The position numbers and the translations under genes are program-made. Below, one piece after another: positions 1 through 8,864 of a stretch of 64,000 nucleotides of DNA. The notes under the pieces were generated by a model. It did not search any database and was not told where the DNA came from. It was given only the letters and a program-made list of their open reading frames with translations. Each line of letters begins with the position of its first letter. Within the stretch, counting starts at the first letter, position 1. The DNA is from Gonatopus flavifemur (Eukaryota; Arthropoda; Insecta; Hymenoptera; Dryinidae), in assembly GCA_018340375.1 (NCBI GenBank), contig JAFFJZ010000007.1, positions 5,270,001 to 5,334,000 of the forward strand. Direction: 5' to 3'.

Positions 1-987
1 TCATATTTGTATGGACCGCCTGCTGGCAGATCATTCCGCATGAAAACCCCACGAAAATATGAGATTTTCATGAGTTTTGCGTATTTTGTCAAATCAAAAT
101 CAGTTAAGGCTCTGTGTGGTAGCTTGAGAATCAATTTTTTGATTGCTTCCTTGGAGTTTTTTTTTCTCTTTCAAATGGAGTCCCAAACCTTCCTTGTATG
201 ATTTTAGATATAAACCTTTTCCCAGAGCTATTGCTTCAATTGTTTTATTATGACGTTGACTTTCTTCAAGCGCTCGTTTGGCAGCGCTTGCATCATTAAT
301 AGCCTTAATTATACCTGCAGCTCCACCAGCTCATGCTCCTGTGGCACTGACACCTGCAAAGATGGGTATAAGGAAAGGAAGTAAGCCGCTAATTTTAGAT
401 GGTACAGCAACAATTCGAGGTTTCCTTATATTTCTCCTCCCTCCAACCTTTCTAACAGCCTCACGCGCACCTTTGAGAGCAGATTTAATTACTTTGTGCG
501 CATCCTAATGAGGAATCATGGATTTTCCAGCTGCTCGGACGATTTTGTTTGATGGTAAAACCAATTTTTTATGTGTTCTCCTCAGAATCCTCATGCCTGG
601 TTTTGCTTTTACTTTCATTGCGCTTGCTATTGCTAAGGCAGCAGCTTTTTCGCCCATGCGCGCGTCTTTGGCGAATACACGATCAAAAGCTCTCTTAGCT
701 AGAACTCCGTCTGCAGTATTCCTAGCTCCAATGTTTTCACGATTTTCAGAATAGGCGATACCGTGTTCTTTACAAGCTGCATCCAATGGATTGATTCCTG
801 GATCACTTCGTGCAATGCGTTTTGATAGTTTTGTACCTGGTCCGCAGTATTGATAGCCAGGTAAATGCAGTTCTATTGGGAGACTATTAATGATTTTATT
901 AATTGAACCGTCACCACGTGTTATCGCTCTCCCAGTTCGCTGACGACTGACTTCGAGTTTTTTCTTCTTCTTCTCATACACGATCAT
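1..987 (-). pseudogene. PLA2-like virion domain fused to adenain-like protease N-terminus (broken, runs off left edge)
   Basis: The intact first stretch (987 to 505, 160 codons) holds a parvovirus VP1-like phospholipase A2 domain: a basic N-terminus, calcium-loop motif YCGPG (residues 47-51) and the helix DAACKEHGIAYS (69-80). Related PLA2 domains normally have His-Asp at the active site; here His75 is followed by Gly, so the catalytic dyad looks lost. The frame then continues in the same phase through a TAG (505-507) and a TGA (331-333) into an Ala/Gly-rich segment and a Lys-rich segment. A frameshift around 103-130 precedes a stretch reading TKYAKLMKISYFRGVFMRN, which resembles the start of the Polinton cysteine protease; the catalytic residues would lie beyond the left edge. 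In exogenous relatives this protein would act in capsid maturation and entry. Here it is not translatable as one protein. Confidence 0.8.
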
Positions 988-1075
988 AACTGTATGACTG
1001 AAAATCTATGACTGGAGGTTGATCTTTTTGAAGACTCAATTTATAGTTTATCACATCAGTCATACCTCTAACGGT

Positions 1076-1757
1076 ATGGAGTTTAGAACACAAGTGTTGA
1101 AATTACCTATCATGGACTTCGATACGCTTGTACAACATGAAGATGGGAGAGGAACAAAACGACATGGTAATTTACTACCAGAGAGTGTTCGAGCAGTGTT
1201 CTGTGGACCATCAAACTGTGGAAAAACCAACGCCCTCCTCGCTCTGATTACTGAACCAAATGGATTGAGATTTGAGAACGTGTATGTTCACTCAAAGTCG
1301 CTGAATCAACCAAAATATAAATTTTTGGAAAAAGTCCTGCATTCTGTGAATGGGATTCAATACTTCGGATTCAATGAGTATCAAGAAGTGATCGCACCGA
1401 ACGAGGCACTCTCTAATTCTGTATTTATATTTGATGATGTGGCTTGTGAGAAACAAGATAATATAAGAGCTTTTTTTAGTATGGGTAGACATAAAGATGT
1501 GGACTGTTTCTACCTCTGTCGAACATATGCACGTATTATAAAACATCTGATAAGAGATAACTGTAATCTAATCATATTATTTAATCAAGATGAGATGAAT
1601 CTCAAGCACGCGTATGCCTTATATACGTTTCAAAGAATTATGTGCAGCATGTTGGAAGGAAAATAAACATGGATTTATTGTAATCGATAAAGATAGTGAA
1701 TTGAATCATGGTCGATACAGGAAGGGATTTGATTGTTTCATCAATGTAGATGAATAG
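1076..1757 (+). pseudogene. A32/FtsK-HerA-like genome-packaging ATPase (frameshifted near C-terminus)
   Basis: Predicted role: DNA-packaging ATPase of the Polinton virion. Starting at the ATG at 1076, Walker A GPSNCGKT falls at residues 44-51 and Walker B VFIFDD at about 116-121, with the conserved spacing and the lead-in found in Polinton ATPases. An alternative ATG at 1112 also lies upstream of Walker A. The open frame stops at 1666, but family-like C-terminal sequence (GFIVIDKDSE and onward) continues in another phase to a TAG at 1755-1757, so one frameshift sits near 1620-1635. It is divergent from the PLA2 gene, with under 100 bp between them, suggesting a shared bidirectional promoter. 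Identification is strong; function is very unlikely because of the shift. Confidence 0.85.
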
Positions 1758-1823
1758 AAATTGTATATAAAGGTTTTGATGATCTGATGGAGGTAGTGTG
1801 ATTTTCACTTCAGTTGGATCAGG

Positions 1824-2775
1824 ATGTCGAGAAAGGAGAGTCGTAAAAAACGGAATATGTTACATGGAATCGCGAAAGCCAGTGAATCAATTCGGAATAA
1901 ACATGAAATTTTAAAGTTCGGTTGGAAAACAGCTGAAATTGATTTGAGTAAAAAATCAGAACCGATTGTTTCGCCACTTGAGGAATTGGTTACAGGTTTC
2001 GAAGCAGTAAAGAGAATGGATCCACTTATAAAGGCAAAAGGGAATCAAAAACGAGTATGAAGAAGTCCCTGAAGTGAAGAAACAATATGATTCTGATAAT
2101 ATGGATGAGGGTGAGAATTCATATGACACAGCGAATGATTCAGAAGATTTTGAATCCACCATTACTCTTCCGGAGGATGATATTGTGAACAGATATCTCT
2201 TATTGTTGGAAAATAAGGATAAAGATATGGACAATGTGTATGGTGTGAGAAAACTATCAAAAAATAGATTGATGATAGGTGATTTACCAATAACTTTTCA
2301 TGAAAACTATATCGATGTAGGTAAATTACATTTACCTCCAAGCAGAGGTTTGCTCGAATTGCTGTTCAAAAAAACACCTGAACAGACCTATGTGAGTGAG
2401 AATGATTTGAAAAATTTTAAACAAATTTTGAACACTACAAATCTACACCGAAAACATTATAGCAAAGATGAACCTGTGCGTCAAAATAAGAGTTTCAAAT
2501 TCAAACATTTCATAGAAAATATAAATAGCTCTTCCTCTCCCAAATTCATAAAAACCAGTACGAAGCATGATCCATCAGGAAGTGGTGTTATTCCACAGTA
2601 CATGGTTGCTGAGAGAAAGAATAAAAGCATTGAATATATCCACTGGGATGACCCCAATGAGTTGGTAGATCGACTCCGATTACTCTTAGCTTCTCAATCA
2701 GCTGGGAACCCAAGCCACACAAACGAAATCTTATCGATTATCGAAGAATTGCAAGAGGCTGGAATTATCTATTGA
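1824..2775 (+). pseudogene. Conserved Polinton-associated protein of unknown function (frameshifted)
   Basis: Two overlapping frames make up one gene. The first (1824-2060) is a basic, helix-rich N-terminus. The second (open from 2032, to 2775) is acidic at first, then carries the segment GLLELLFKKTPEQ and the C-terminal block WDDPNELVDRLRLLLASQSA followed by NEILSIIEELQEAGIIY. I recognise this C-terminal block from proteins of arthropod Polinton/adintovirus elements; no biochemical role is known to me. The phase change must lie within about 2032-2058, where both frames are open. It sits between the ATPase and the next small gene on the same strand with short spacers, as in related elements. 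A structural virion role is plausible but is only inference. Confidence 0.75.
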
Positions 2776-2808
2776 ACAATTCTATATAACATTCAAGTCA
2801 TTCTCACG

Positions 2809-3240
2809 ATGAGTCTTGATGTATTCGGACGTCATTCCAAACAAATCAAATCAATGAATCGGGGTCCTCCGGGAGTTGGATTTAAATTAACCTCTGAAGG
2901 CCATTATAATATAGATAAAAAGAGGCTATGTAATGTTGCTGAAGCTGAAGATCATAGTGAGGCAATCAATTTGGATTTGATGCAACGTGTAATTTTACAT
3001 GAAATGAATGCTGTCTCTGAAGTTATAGAATCGTTAAGAACTGAAGTAGTCAACAATCACATGTTAATTGGAGCTCTGAAATCTTCTGTTGGACAAAATT
3101 TGAGAAGTGTACAAATTGATGCCAATGCAGAACAAAAATCAGTCTATCGTAACTCTATGCTCATATTCGAATTAGATAACAGACTGACAGCTATTGAAAA
3201 TGAACAAAAAAAAGCAGGATTTAGTGGAAGAGCTCCATAA
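2809..3240 (+). CDS. Small Polinton protein with GPPGVGF motif and helical C-terminus
   Basis: This is an intact 143-codon ORF with an ATG start 33 bp after the previous stop. The N-terminus starts MSLDVFGRHSKQIKS and contains NRGPPGVGFKLTSEGHY followed by a K-R-L-C-N-V-A motif; the second half is hydrophilic and helix-prone with heptad-like spacing, suggesting a coiled coil. Small proteins with the same MS-x-DVFGR opening and GPPGVGF motif occur beside the previous gene in other arthropod Polintons. I know no function; an oligomeric virion or DNA-binding part is possible. Its 3' end overlaps the integrase start by about 40 bp in another frame, which suggests coupled translation or an ancestral frameshift. 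It is the least damaged gene of the element. Confidence 0.72.
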   Translation: MSLDVFGRHSKQIKSMNRGPPGVGFKLTSEGHYNIDKKRLCNVAEAEDHSEAINLDLMQRVILHEMNAVSEVIESLRTEVVNNHMLIGALKSSVGQNLRSVQIDANAEQKSVYRNSMLIFELDNRLTAIENEQKKAGFSGRAP

Positions 3241-3619
3241 AACGGCACGCCGAAGATATCCTCGCAGACACGTTGATATCCGAAAAATAGATGAGACGTG
3301 GCAAGCTGATATTGTAGAGATGCAACCCTATGAACGAGAAGATGAAGGTTACAGATATATATTTACCATTATCGATACGTTTCCAAAATTCGCCTGGGCC
3401 ATTCCAGTGAAGTCGAAAACAGGGGAAGATGTTACTGCTGCAATGAAGTCTGTTCTGGTGGGAAGACGTAGACCTGAGAATTTGCAAGTGGATAGAGGCA
3501 AGGAGTTTTACAATGCCCAGTTTGAAGATCTTATGAAAGAATATAGTATTAATTTATACTCAACATATAGCAATTTGAAAGCATCGATTTGTGAACGATT
3601 TAATCGGACTTTGAAATAA
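3200..3619 (+). CDS. Retroviral-type (rve) Polinton integrase, C-terminus missing
   Basis: Predicted role: DDE integrase that inserts the element into the chromosome. The frame opens at 3194; the first ATG is at 3200. Counting from 3194, the catalytic residues are Asp39 (WQADIVEM), Asp100 (LQVDRGKEF) and Glu134 (KASICERFNRTLK), so all three acidic residues are present with normal spacing. The ORF stops immediately after the Glu helix, whereas Polinton integrases usually continue with a C-terminal DNA-binding part. No continuation is visible in other frames downstream, and an AATAAA lies about 50 bp further on. So the gene is truncated or has diverged at its 3' end. It overlaps the preceding ORF by about 40 bp. 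Likely inactive although the catalytic core reads intact. Confidence 0.85.
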   Translation: MNKKKQDLVEELHKTARRRYPRRHVDIRKIDETWQADIVEMQPYEREDEGYRYIFTIIDTFPKFAWAIPVKSKTGEDVTAAMKSVLVGRRRPENLQVDRGKEFYNAQFEDLMKEYSINLYSTYSNLKASICERFNRTLK

Positions 3620-3665
3620 ATCTGATTTATAAGAATTGTATATGTACTTAGACTAAGTGTCCTTC

Positions 3666-3671
3666 AATAAA
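3666..3671 (+). terminator. Candidate polyadenylation signal AATAAA
   Basis: A canonical AATAAA lies 47 bp after the integrase stop and is the first such hexamer downstream of the plus-strand Polinton genes. Its use as a signal is inferred. Confidence 0.45.
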
Positions 3672-3921
3672 ATTCATGTTGAATATCCCATATATTGCAT
3701 TATTATTGTTAACATTGGAATCATATCGTGTAATGGAATATGAGAAAAGAAACAGATGGATGTTGAAAATTTATATTCTTCAATCAAAATTACATCGTTT
3801 AGGAACATACATAATTATATACTTGAAAATTTTTTTTTTTCATCTTGAAAAAAATGAAACTAACTTTCCACATATTCATATTGTTGAGTTGATGTATAAA
3901 ACAGTTTCCAATGTCATTATT
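3672..3921. other. Intergenic spacer between convergent Polinton genes
   Basis: A+T-rich spacer between the integrase and the minus-strand genes. It has a run of T at about 3831-3840 and an open stretch of no recognisable similarity. I see nothing else in it. Confidence 0.4.
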
Positions 3922-4657
3922 TCAAAGTAATACATAACAGACGATCTCTAATGCTATTACTTTCAATTCAAATGTAACCAATTCTGAAAAGAGTTCATCA
4001 ACATGTGTGAAATTGGAATTTATGTAATCACGTCTTCTTAAAACACTTTTTCGTAAACTTTCATGATGCACTTTCACATATGCAATAATACTTTTGATAT
4101 CCGGTGATTTCAATTCACTAGTAATCACTTGGGCAATAATTTTAACAATCGAATCTTTGATGACTTGGAGAGGTGTGTGCAGTAAATGTTGCAGATGTTG
4201 ATCTACACACTGGAGAACTTCTTTGAGAATGCTGAATGTTGTATTTCCTATATAAAATGGATAATGGCCTGCAATTGTTCCTTCTTGTAATTCTAGTGTT
4301 ACCAAATAATCATCATTGAGAACTAAAAATCGTAATCGGAAAGTTGCGAAATCAATCATTTTTTCTCTTCTCATTTGTGGATAATGTCCATTCAAATATA
4401 AGTTTATGAATTTGAAGTGATTCTCAAACAGTTTCCATTCATCAGGTGGTAAAGATATGCATGTTACGTGGATGACTGCTCATTAAATTCACTGAGGGAA
4501 TTAATCGTTTATTACTTTCCAATTTTAAGCCAACAATAACTTGTTTTGTGAAAGATGCATTCAAGTTATAAGATTTTGCACAAATCAGTTGATTCCCGGG
4601 TATATAAGACATCGTCACTTGAAAAAATGTCACCTCAAACACTGTTTGTAAATTCAA
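3922..4657 (-). pseudogene. Polinton-associated protein of unknown function, frameshifted
   Basis: Two minus-strand frames appear to belong to one gene: 4657 to about 4442, then a second frame running from about 4450 down to 3922. The second frame reads through DEWKLFENHFKFINLYL before its nominal first Met. The region is rich in hydrophobic beta-like segments followed by a helical C-terminus containing paired Arg residues. Proteins with the same arrangement lie near the integrase in other arthropod Polintons, but I know no function for them. The break is around 4440-4460. It runs convergent to the integrase and follows the smaller gene at 4635-4946 with a slight overlap, suggesting a minus-strand operon-like or alternatively spliced unit. 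Confidence 0.55.
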
Positions 4658-4946
4658 GTTTGTTGCATACTCCTCCCAAGAAAGTCATGAACAATTGTTT
4701 AGCAATGCACGACTGTTGTAACTGATCGAACAGATCTTTGTCTTCTTCAAGGAGTTTCTGTACTCTTTGTGGAAGAAATATGGTGAAACTGTTTTCAACG
4801 TCCATGATAATTTTCACACCACATTTTGTAGTTATCCTCCTTATGTCTGTAATCTGTTGGCTCTTATTCATTCCCAAATCCTTCAACTTCTTGATTGGTA
4901 GATAGTCTTCCACACAACTAACTTTGTTGATTTTACTTAAATCCAT
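4635..4946 (-). CDS. Small Polinton protein, possibly an OB-fold-like nucleic-acid-binding protein
   Basis: The ORF is open from 4976; the first ATG (reading MDLSKINKV) is at 4946, giving about 103 codons. It has a compact alternation of beta-like segments (ITDIRRITTKCGVKIIMDVE, then FTIFLPQRV) that resembles small single-strand-binding-like proteins in Polintons and related elements. That assignment is inference from pattern, not a proven match. It lies downstream of a minus-strand TATA box and the small ORF at 4997-5161, and its end overlaps the next frame by about 20 bp. The frame is intact. Confidence 0.5.
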   Translation of the reverse strand: MDLSKINKVSCVEDYLPIKKLKDLGMNKSQQITDIRRITTKCGVKIIMDVENSFTIFLPQRVQKLLEEDKDLFDQLQQSCIAKQLFMTFLGGVCNKLEFTNSV

Positions 4947-4996
4947 CTCGTTCAATTCAAATGTTTTTTTTCTCACACTTTTCGATGAGAGTTGTA

Positions 4997-5161
4997 TTAC
5001 TTACCACAAGATCTCACCTCACTTATGTTCAAATAATCAAAACGCTTTGATATTTCATGAACGTCGCAATACACTCTTATTGATTGTTTCAGTTTTTCGA
5101 TGTCTTTGGAAAATAGTTCTATGCGAATTTTCAACTCTTGATGAGTGTATCTGCTCAACAT
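4997..5161 (-). CDS. Small ORF at the head of the minus-strand Polinton cluster
   Basis: A 54-codon ORF starts with the first ATG (MLSRYTHQELK) downstream of a TATA box about 40 bp away. It is highly charged and helix-prone (KIRIELFSKDIEKLKQSI). The product is not recognised. The stop is immediately preceded by TGGTAAGT, a good splice-donor match, so the ORF could be a first exon joined to the downstream gene, though a suitable acceptor is not obvious because the next ORF starts only about 20-50 bp away. Reality as a separate gene is uncertain. Confidence 0.35.
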   Translation of the reverse strand: MLSRYTHQELKIRIELFSKDIEKLKQSIRVYCDVHEISKRFDYLNISEVRSCGK

Positions 5162-5196
5162 TCTCCGGGTTTGAAAACGCTGGATGATGAGCTGCA

Positions 5197-5204
5197 CTTA
5201 TATA
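5197..5204 (-). promoter_or_regulatory. TATA box (TATATAAG) of the minus-strand Polinton genes
   Basis: The minus strand reads TATATAAG 36 bp upstream of the first in-frame ATG of the cluster. The spacing fits a TATA-driven start site at about 5170. Supported by position only. Confidence 0.5.
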
Positions 5205-5474
5205 CGATTCCATTGAATGAAAGGGATAAAAGTGGGAGCGAAACTATACTCAAAATAAAATGATAACGGCATTCATGAAAGGAATGAAGTGATCCATAAT
5301 ATGTGTATCAAAAGGAACAGTGTTGACTTCTAAGAATAATGTACAACGTAATAGGGATGATATGAGACAAAATATTGGGGAGGGGGAAGGACCTGCATAA
5401 AACGCATGATATGATATATGATTTCTGAATTTCTTATCATCATTTCTTATAATCATGCAACATGACACCATTTG

Positions 5475-5815
5475 AAGAGTTCTATGTAATATGATCTCGT
5501 GTTGTAAACAATTCTTAAAATCTCATGTACCATCATATCATTGTTATCATTCTCAGAATTCTGTGTGATATGACATGATACGAGTTCTCATAAGCCTGCG
5601 TAATATGGTATCATTCCCCAGAATCTTGTAATATGACACCACTGAAAGGATCCAGTGATCACATTTCGTAAATAATTCTTCGAATCTCATGTACCGTGAT
5701 ATCATTTTTCGAGAAATCCTCAGAATTCTGTGTAATATGAGCCCTTTCTGTAAACAATTTCCAAAACTCCATGTAACCCTGCACCATGTTGACATGTAGT
5801 ATGACGTCATTCTTC
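5475..5815. repeat. Degenerate direct repeats (TGTAATATGA / TCTCATGTACC words)
   Basis: A block of about 73 bp at 5502-5573 recurs at 5665-5740 with most positions conserved (TCTCATGTACC, ATATCATT, TCAGAATTCTGTGT), and its beginning recurs a third time at 5748. Possibly subterminal repeats of the Polinton end, or an unrelated insertion. No gene lies here. Confidence 0.6.
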
Positions 5816-5889
5816 TGGTCACACAGACACACACGCATACTAGCTCACCCTCACACGGACATGCACTAATACTAATCGGTCCAGAACCG

Positions 5890-6752
5890 GCTTTATATAA
5901 CTACTATAATCTGTCCATGAATCCCAAAATGAATCAATTCACGTTCAGCATATTGGATCCGCCTACTTGAATTTGTGTTTTGTCGGTAGATTTGAATTCC
6001 CCACCATCGAAAACTCCTGGAACCCGTGGTTCCTAAAAATCCTGCCATCAATATGAAAATGACTATATTCACGCCCGCTTTATTGGATCTGCCATTTTGA
6101 ATCAATTTTTTGCCATCAGATTCGGATTCAGCACCCTCGAAAACCCCCAAAACTCGTGTTCCATAAGAATCAGGCTATAAATACTAAAATGGCTGAATTC
6201 ACGTCCGGTATATTGGAACCACTATGTTGAATTTGTTTTTTGACGTCAGATTTGGATTCCTCACCCTTACAATCCCCTTGAACCCATCTTTCATGAAAAT
6301 CCGTGCATGCGAACCAGAATAACAAGGTGTAAACATCGCGGAGAAAACGAAATAGATATATATGTATACAGCAGAGAAAATTCTATCCGAGATCACCTGT
6401 TTTTATAGAACAAAATTGTAAAAAAATAGAATGACTTGTCCGATTGCGATGAAAATTAAGTGGTCCTAGGGGGAGGGTTTGAAGAAGGTCCTCTATCAAT
6501 TACATCCCATTTGGTTCACTCAGTTCAGAGATATCCCGGATACAGACACAGCGACAGACAGACCGACAGACATACAAGCAACCCCACGGATTACAATCGG
6601 CGGATATTTATCAATCAGTATTGCATGAAATGAACTATCCAACTCCCAATTGGATTATTCAATATTTTAGAAGATACGGTCGGAGGGTACGATAGCGGGT
6701 GCAATAGGCACTCCGTGCTTGGTATACTACGTATACCGATGAGTGCCCAAAA
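5890..6752 (+). repeat. Dispersed repeat, copy A: three ~130-bp modules plus body ending in a nested hairpin
   Basis: Modules carrying ATATTGGATCC / TTTTTTGACGTCAG / CCCTCGAAAA words recur at about 5948, 6079 and 6211, a period of about 131. They are followed by a body with GCGGAGAAAA, a CAGACAGACAGAC stretch and an end hairpin at 6707-6747. Copy B at 20040-20703 has the same order, same orientation and only two modules. No ORF supports autonomy, so this is a non-autonomous element of unknown class. Confidence 0.75.
6707..6747. repeat. Nested terminal hairpin of copy A
   Basis: Outer arms GGCACTC / GAGTGCC enclose inner arms GGTATAC / GTATACC with a 3-base TAC loop. The same 41-bp structure, with a single base difference, is at 20659-20699. 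Confidence 0.8.
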
Positions 6753-7698
6753 ATCATATTCCTCAATTCAGGAAAGTTTCAAAAATATTATATAAGTTCC
6801 TCAGATTTTTCCTTCATGAATGATGAAACTTTTTAACACATCTGCTCATTCATGTGTCGAAAGAATTAGTTATGTTACGAGTGCGATTGTTAAAAAAAAA
6901 TGTCCCAGTCCCAATTTCCAAGATCTTGTGGAAGATTTTTTTACGGATGCTGTTGATTTAAGATAATTTTGAAATAGTGGATAATAAGTGAAATGAATAA
7001 TCAATCATAAAATTGAGTCTCACAATGACCAAGGGTAGACAGCTCGGGAATACTTTTGTAATTTCGCAATATTCTCAGTGAGAAGTATTATTCATTAACC
7101 TCATGAACAAATATATTTACAAAAGATGAAAAATACAAAACTAAACTACTCATTAAAAGTACTCCCGAGGTACCCATATCTGACCATGACCACGGTTTAC
7201 TATGCTCCACATACATCTCAAATGAAAACTGAGTAAAAAGTTATCGTAGTGCGCGATATCATTTTGTTGCGTGCACAGGAAGTTTGAACATGCTAGAAAT
7301 ACATCCCACATTCAGCGAACGGCCGTGGCCTAAGTGATGGACCCTCGACATCCACATCCGACATCCCGCAATTAAATCCTATTGGAGTAGTTTTTTCTTG
7401 TTATATTCATATCAACATAGTATTTCTTGAATGAAAGATCGTACTTTTCATCATGAGGAGATCGTTTGTGATGTTCAGAGGATACGAAGTTACTATCCGA
7501 GCTTGTTTTTTCACCCGGAAATGTTATACACAAGGTATGTAAGTCGAACAAAATTGATCAGAAATGTTTTTTTGAATCTAATACTTACCGCTGATCAAAC
7601 TGAGTGCCTCAAAGATGGCCATTCCTATTTTTTATAATGAACTCTGAGGCAAAATATTTATCATATGACATCTTTTTCATCATTCAGTTAGGAAAGGG
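6753..7698. other. No recognisable gene
   Basis: A+T-rich unique-looking sequence. Only short open frames without recognisable domains; I see no structured element. Confidence 0.4.
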
Positions 7699-7706
7699 TT
7701 TTTCTG

Positions 7707-8787
7707 CAGAGGTGTGCGAATCGCATTTTTTGACCCACGAATTGAATCGAATCGGATTTGAAGAATCAATGTCGAATAGAATCGAATTCCAGCACCAAAA
7801 ATATCCAAGACGCATCTCATAAATGTAAATGGACTCAGCGTCTGTAGGATAAGTAAAGGTTCCCACGAAACCTGACTATGTCTTTTTCTTTTTGCCCTGA
7901 CAGGGTTTTACGATCGGTCAAATAATGGCTCGTGATTGGGCCATAACCGGAATGAATCGTACGGTAATGGCACCCATTGATGGGTCGACGGCACCCATCA
8001 ATGGTTTGATAATACCAATAATGGTTTAATAACTGACTATTGGATGATAACTTGGGCCCAGCAATGGTGAAAAGTGAACAGCCAATTATCGGTGATGAGC
8101 CGATTATCGAGGGCTTTGATGCCTGGATATCTTGTCATCTATTTGAAATTCATTTGTTCAAATATCCTTACGAACATGACATGAAACGTCACGTGATTTA
8201 CAGCTTGATCTTTCATACGATTTGCAGCATTGGCCAGAGGTTCATTTTATTATGATATACCACGTGATTCTTAACATCATGAATTACGTGGAAAATCACG
8301 TCTTTTTTTCTCTGGACGATTTCAAATAACAAATTTAGTTGGACAAAATATTAGTTTCTATAACTGAAAATGTTTGTTATAACAAACAATATTCCAATTC
8401 GAGCAACTCAAAATTTTCATTCCATGTCGATTTTAGTTATTGCAACTCAAAACGTGTGTTTTGTTAGGGCAACTCACCAAATCCGACGAGAGTCAACAAA
8501 TTCCACAAAAGTGTATTAGATCTTATGAACTATCATTGAATCCCCGAAATTCTACTGAATTCCGTAAAATTTTGCTGATCTGTAATGGAAAAAAACAAAT
8601 GAGCAGGAATGAAGTAAGGTTAAATGAAATTTTTTCACCAAGACTTTGATTTCTTTCCTTTGCCAATTCACAATCAAATTCTTCCAATTCAAAATCTTCG
8701 AATAATTCGTATAAAAATTCCTGATGTTCGTTAACGAATCGAATCTTTGTGGATTCGATTCGATTTCGAACGATTCACACACCTCTA
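7707..8787. mobile_element. hAT-type non-autonomous element, exact 8-bp target duplication
   Basis: Terminal inverted repeats CAGAGGTGTGCGAATCG and CGATTCACACACCTCTA pair over 17 bp with two mismatches, one of them the terminal base. The element is flanked by the identical octamer TTTTTCTG at 7699-7706 and 8788-8795. Subterminal ends are rich in GAATCGAATCG words. An 8-bp duplication and a C/TAGAG start are hAT hallmarks. No transposase is visible inside; short open frames in it are not similar to known proteins. The interior holds CCAATAATGG-like words near 7955-8065 and GTTATAAC/GCAACTCAAAA words near 8340-8480, perhaps nested insertions. Confidence 0.85.
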
Positions 8788-8864
8788 TTTTTCTGTGACA
8801 ACAAATTCTTATTCTGTAGTTTTTATCTTATTTTTTAGTCTTTCAATTCGAAAAAATCGGTATC

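Larger units (their letters stand above)
1..5240. mobile_element. Right part of a Polinton/Maverick (adintovirus-like) integrated element, decaying
   Basis: Seen: within about 5.2 kb lie a PLA2-like domain and protease tail (minus strand), a packaging ATPase, a conserved Polinton protein, a small coiled-coil-like protein and an rve-type integrase (plus strand), then a minus-strand cluster of small ORFs. Known: this gene set, above all A32-like ATPase plus retroviral-type integrase plus adenain-like protease, defines Polinton/Maverick elements and the adintoviruses. Expected family members not seen are the protein-primed DNA polymerase B and the major and minor capsid proteins; they would lie left of the window. 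The right terminal inverted repeat was not identified, so the right boundary (about 5.2-5.9 kb) is a guess. At least four genes carry frameshifts or stops, so this is an old inactive copy. Confidence 0.88.

Noticed and set aside
4980..5008. Intron between the small minus-strand ORF and the next one
   Set aside because: The donor-like GGTAAGT is good, but the space to the next ORF is too short for a normal intron and no convincing acceptor was seen.
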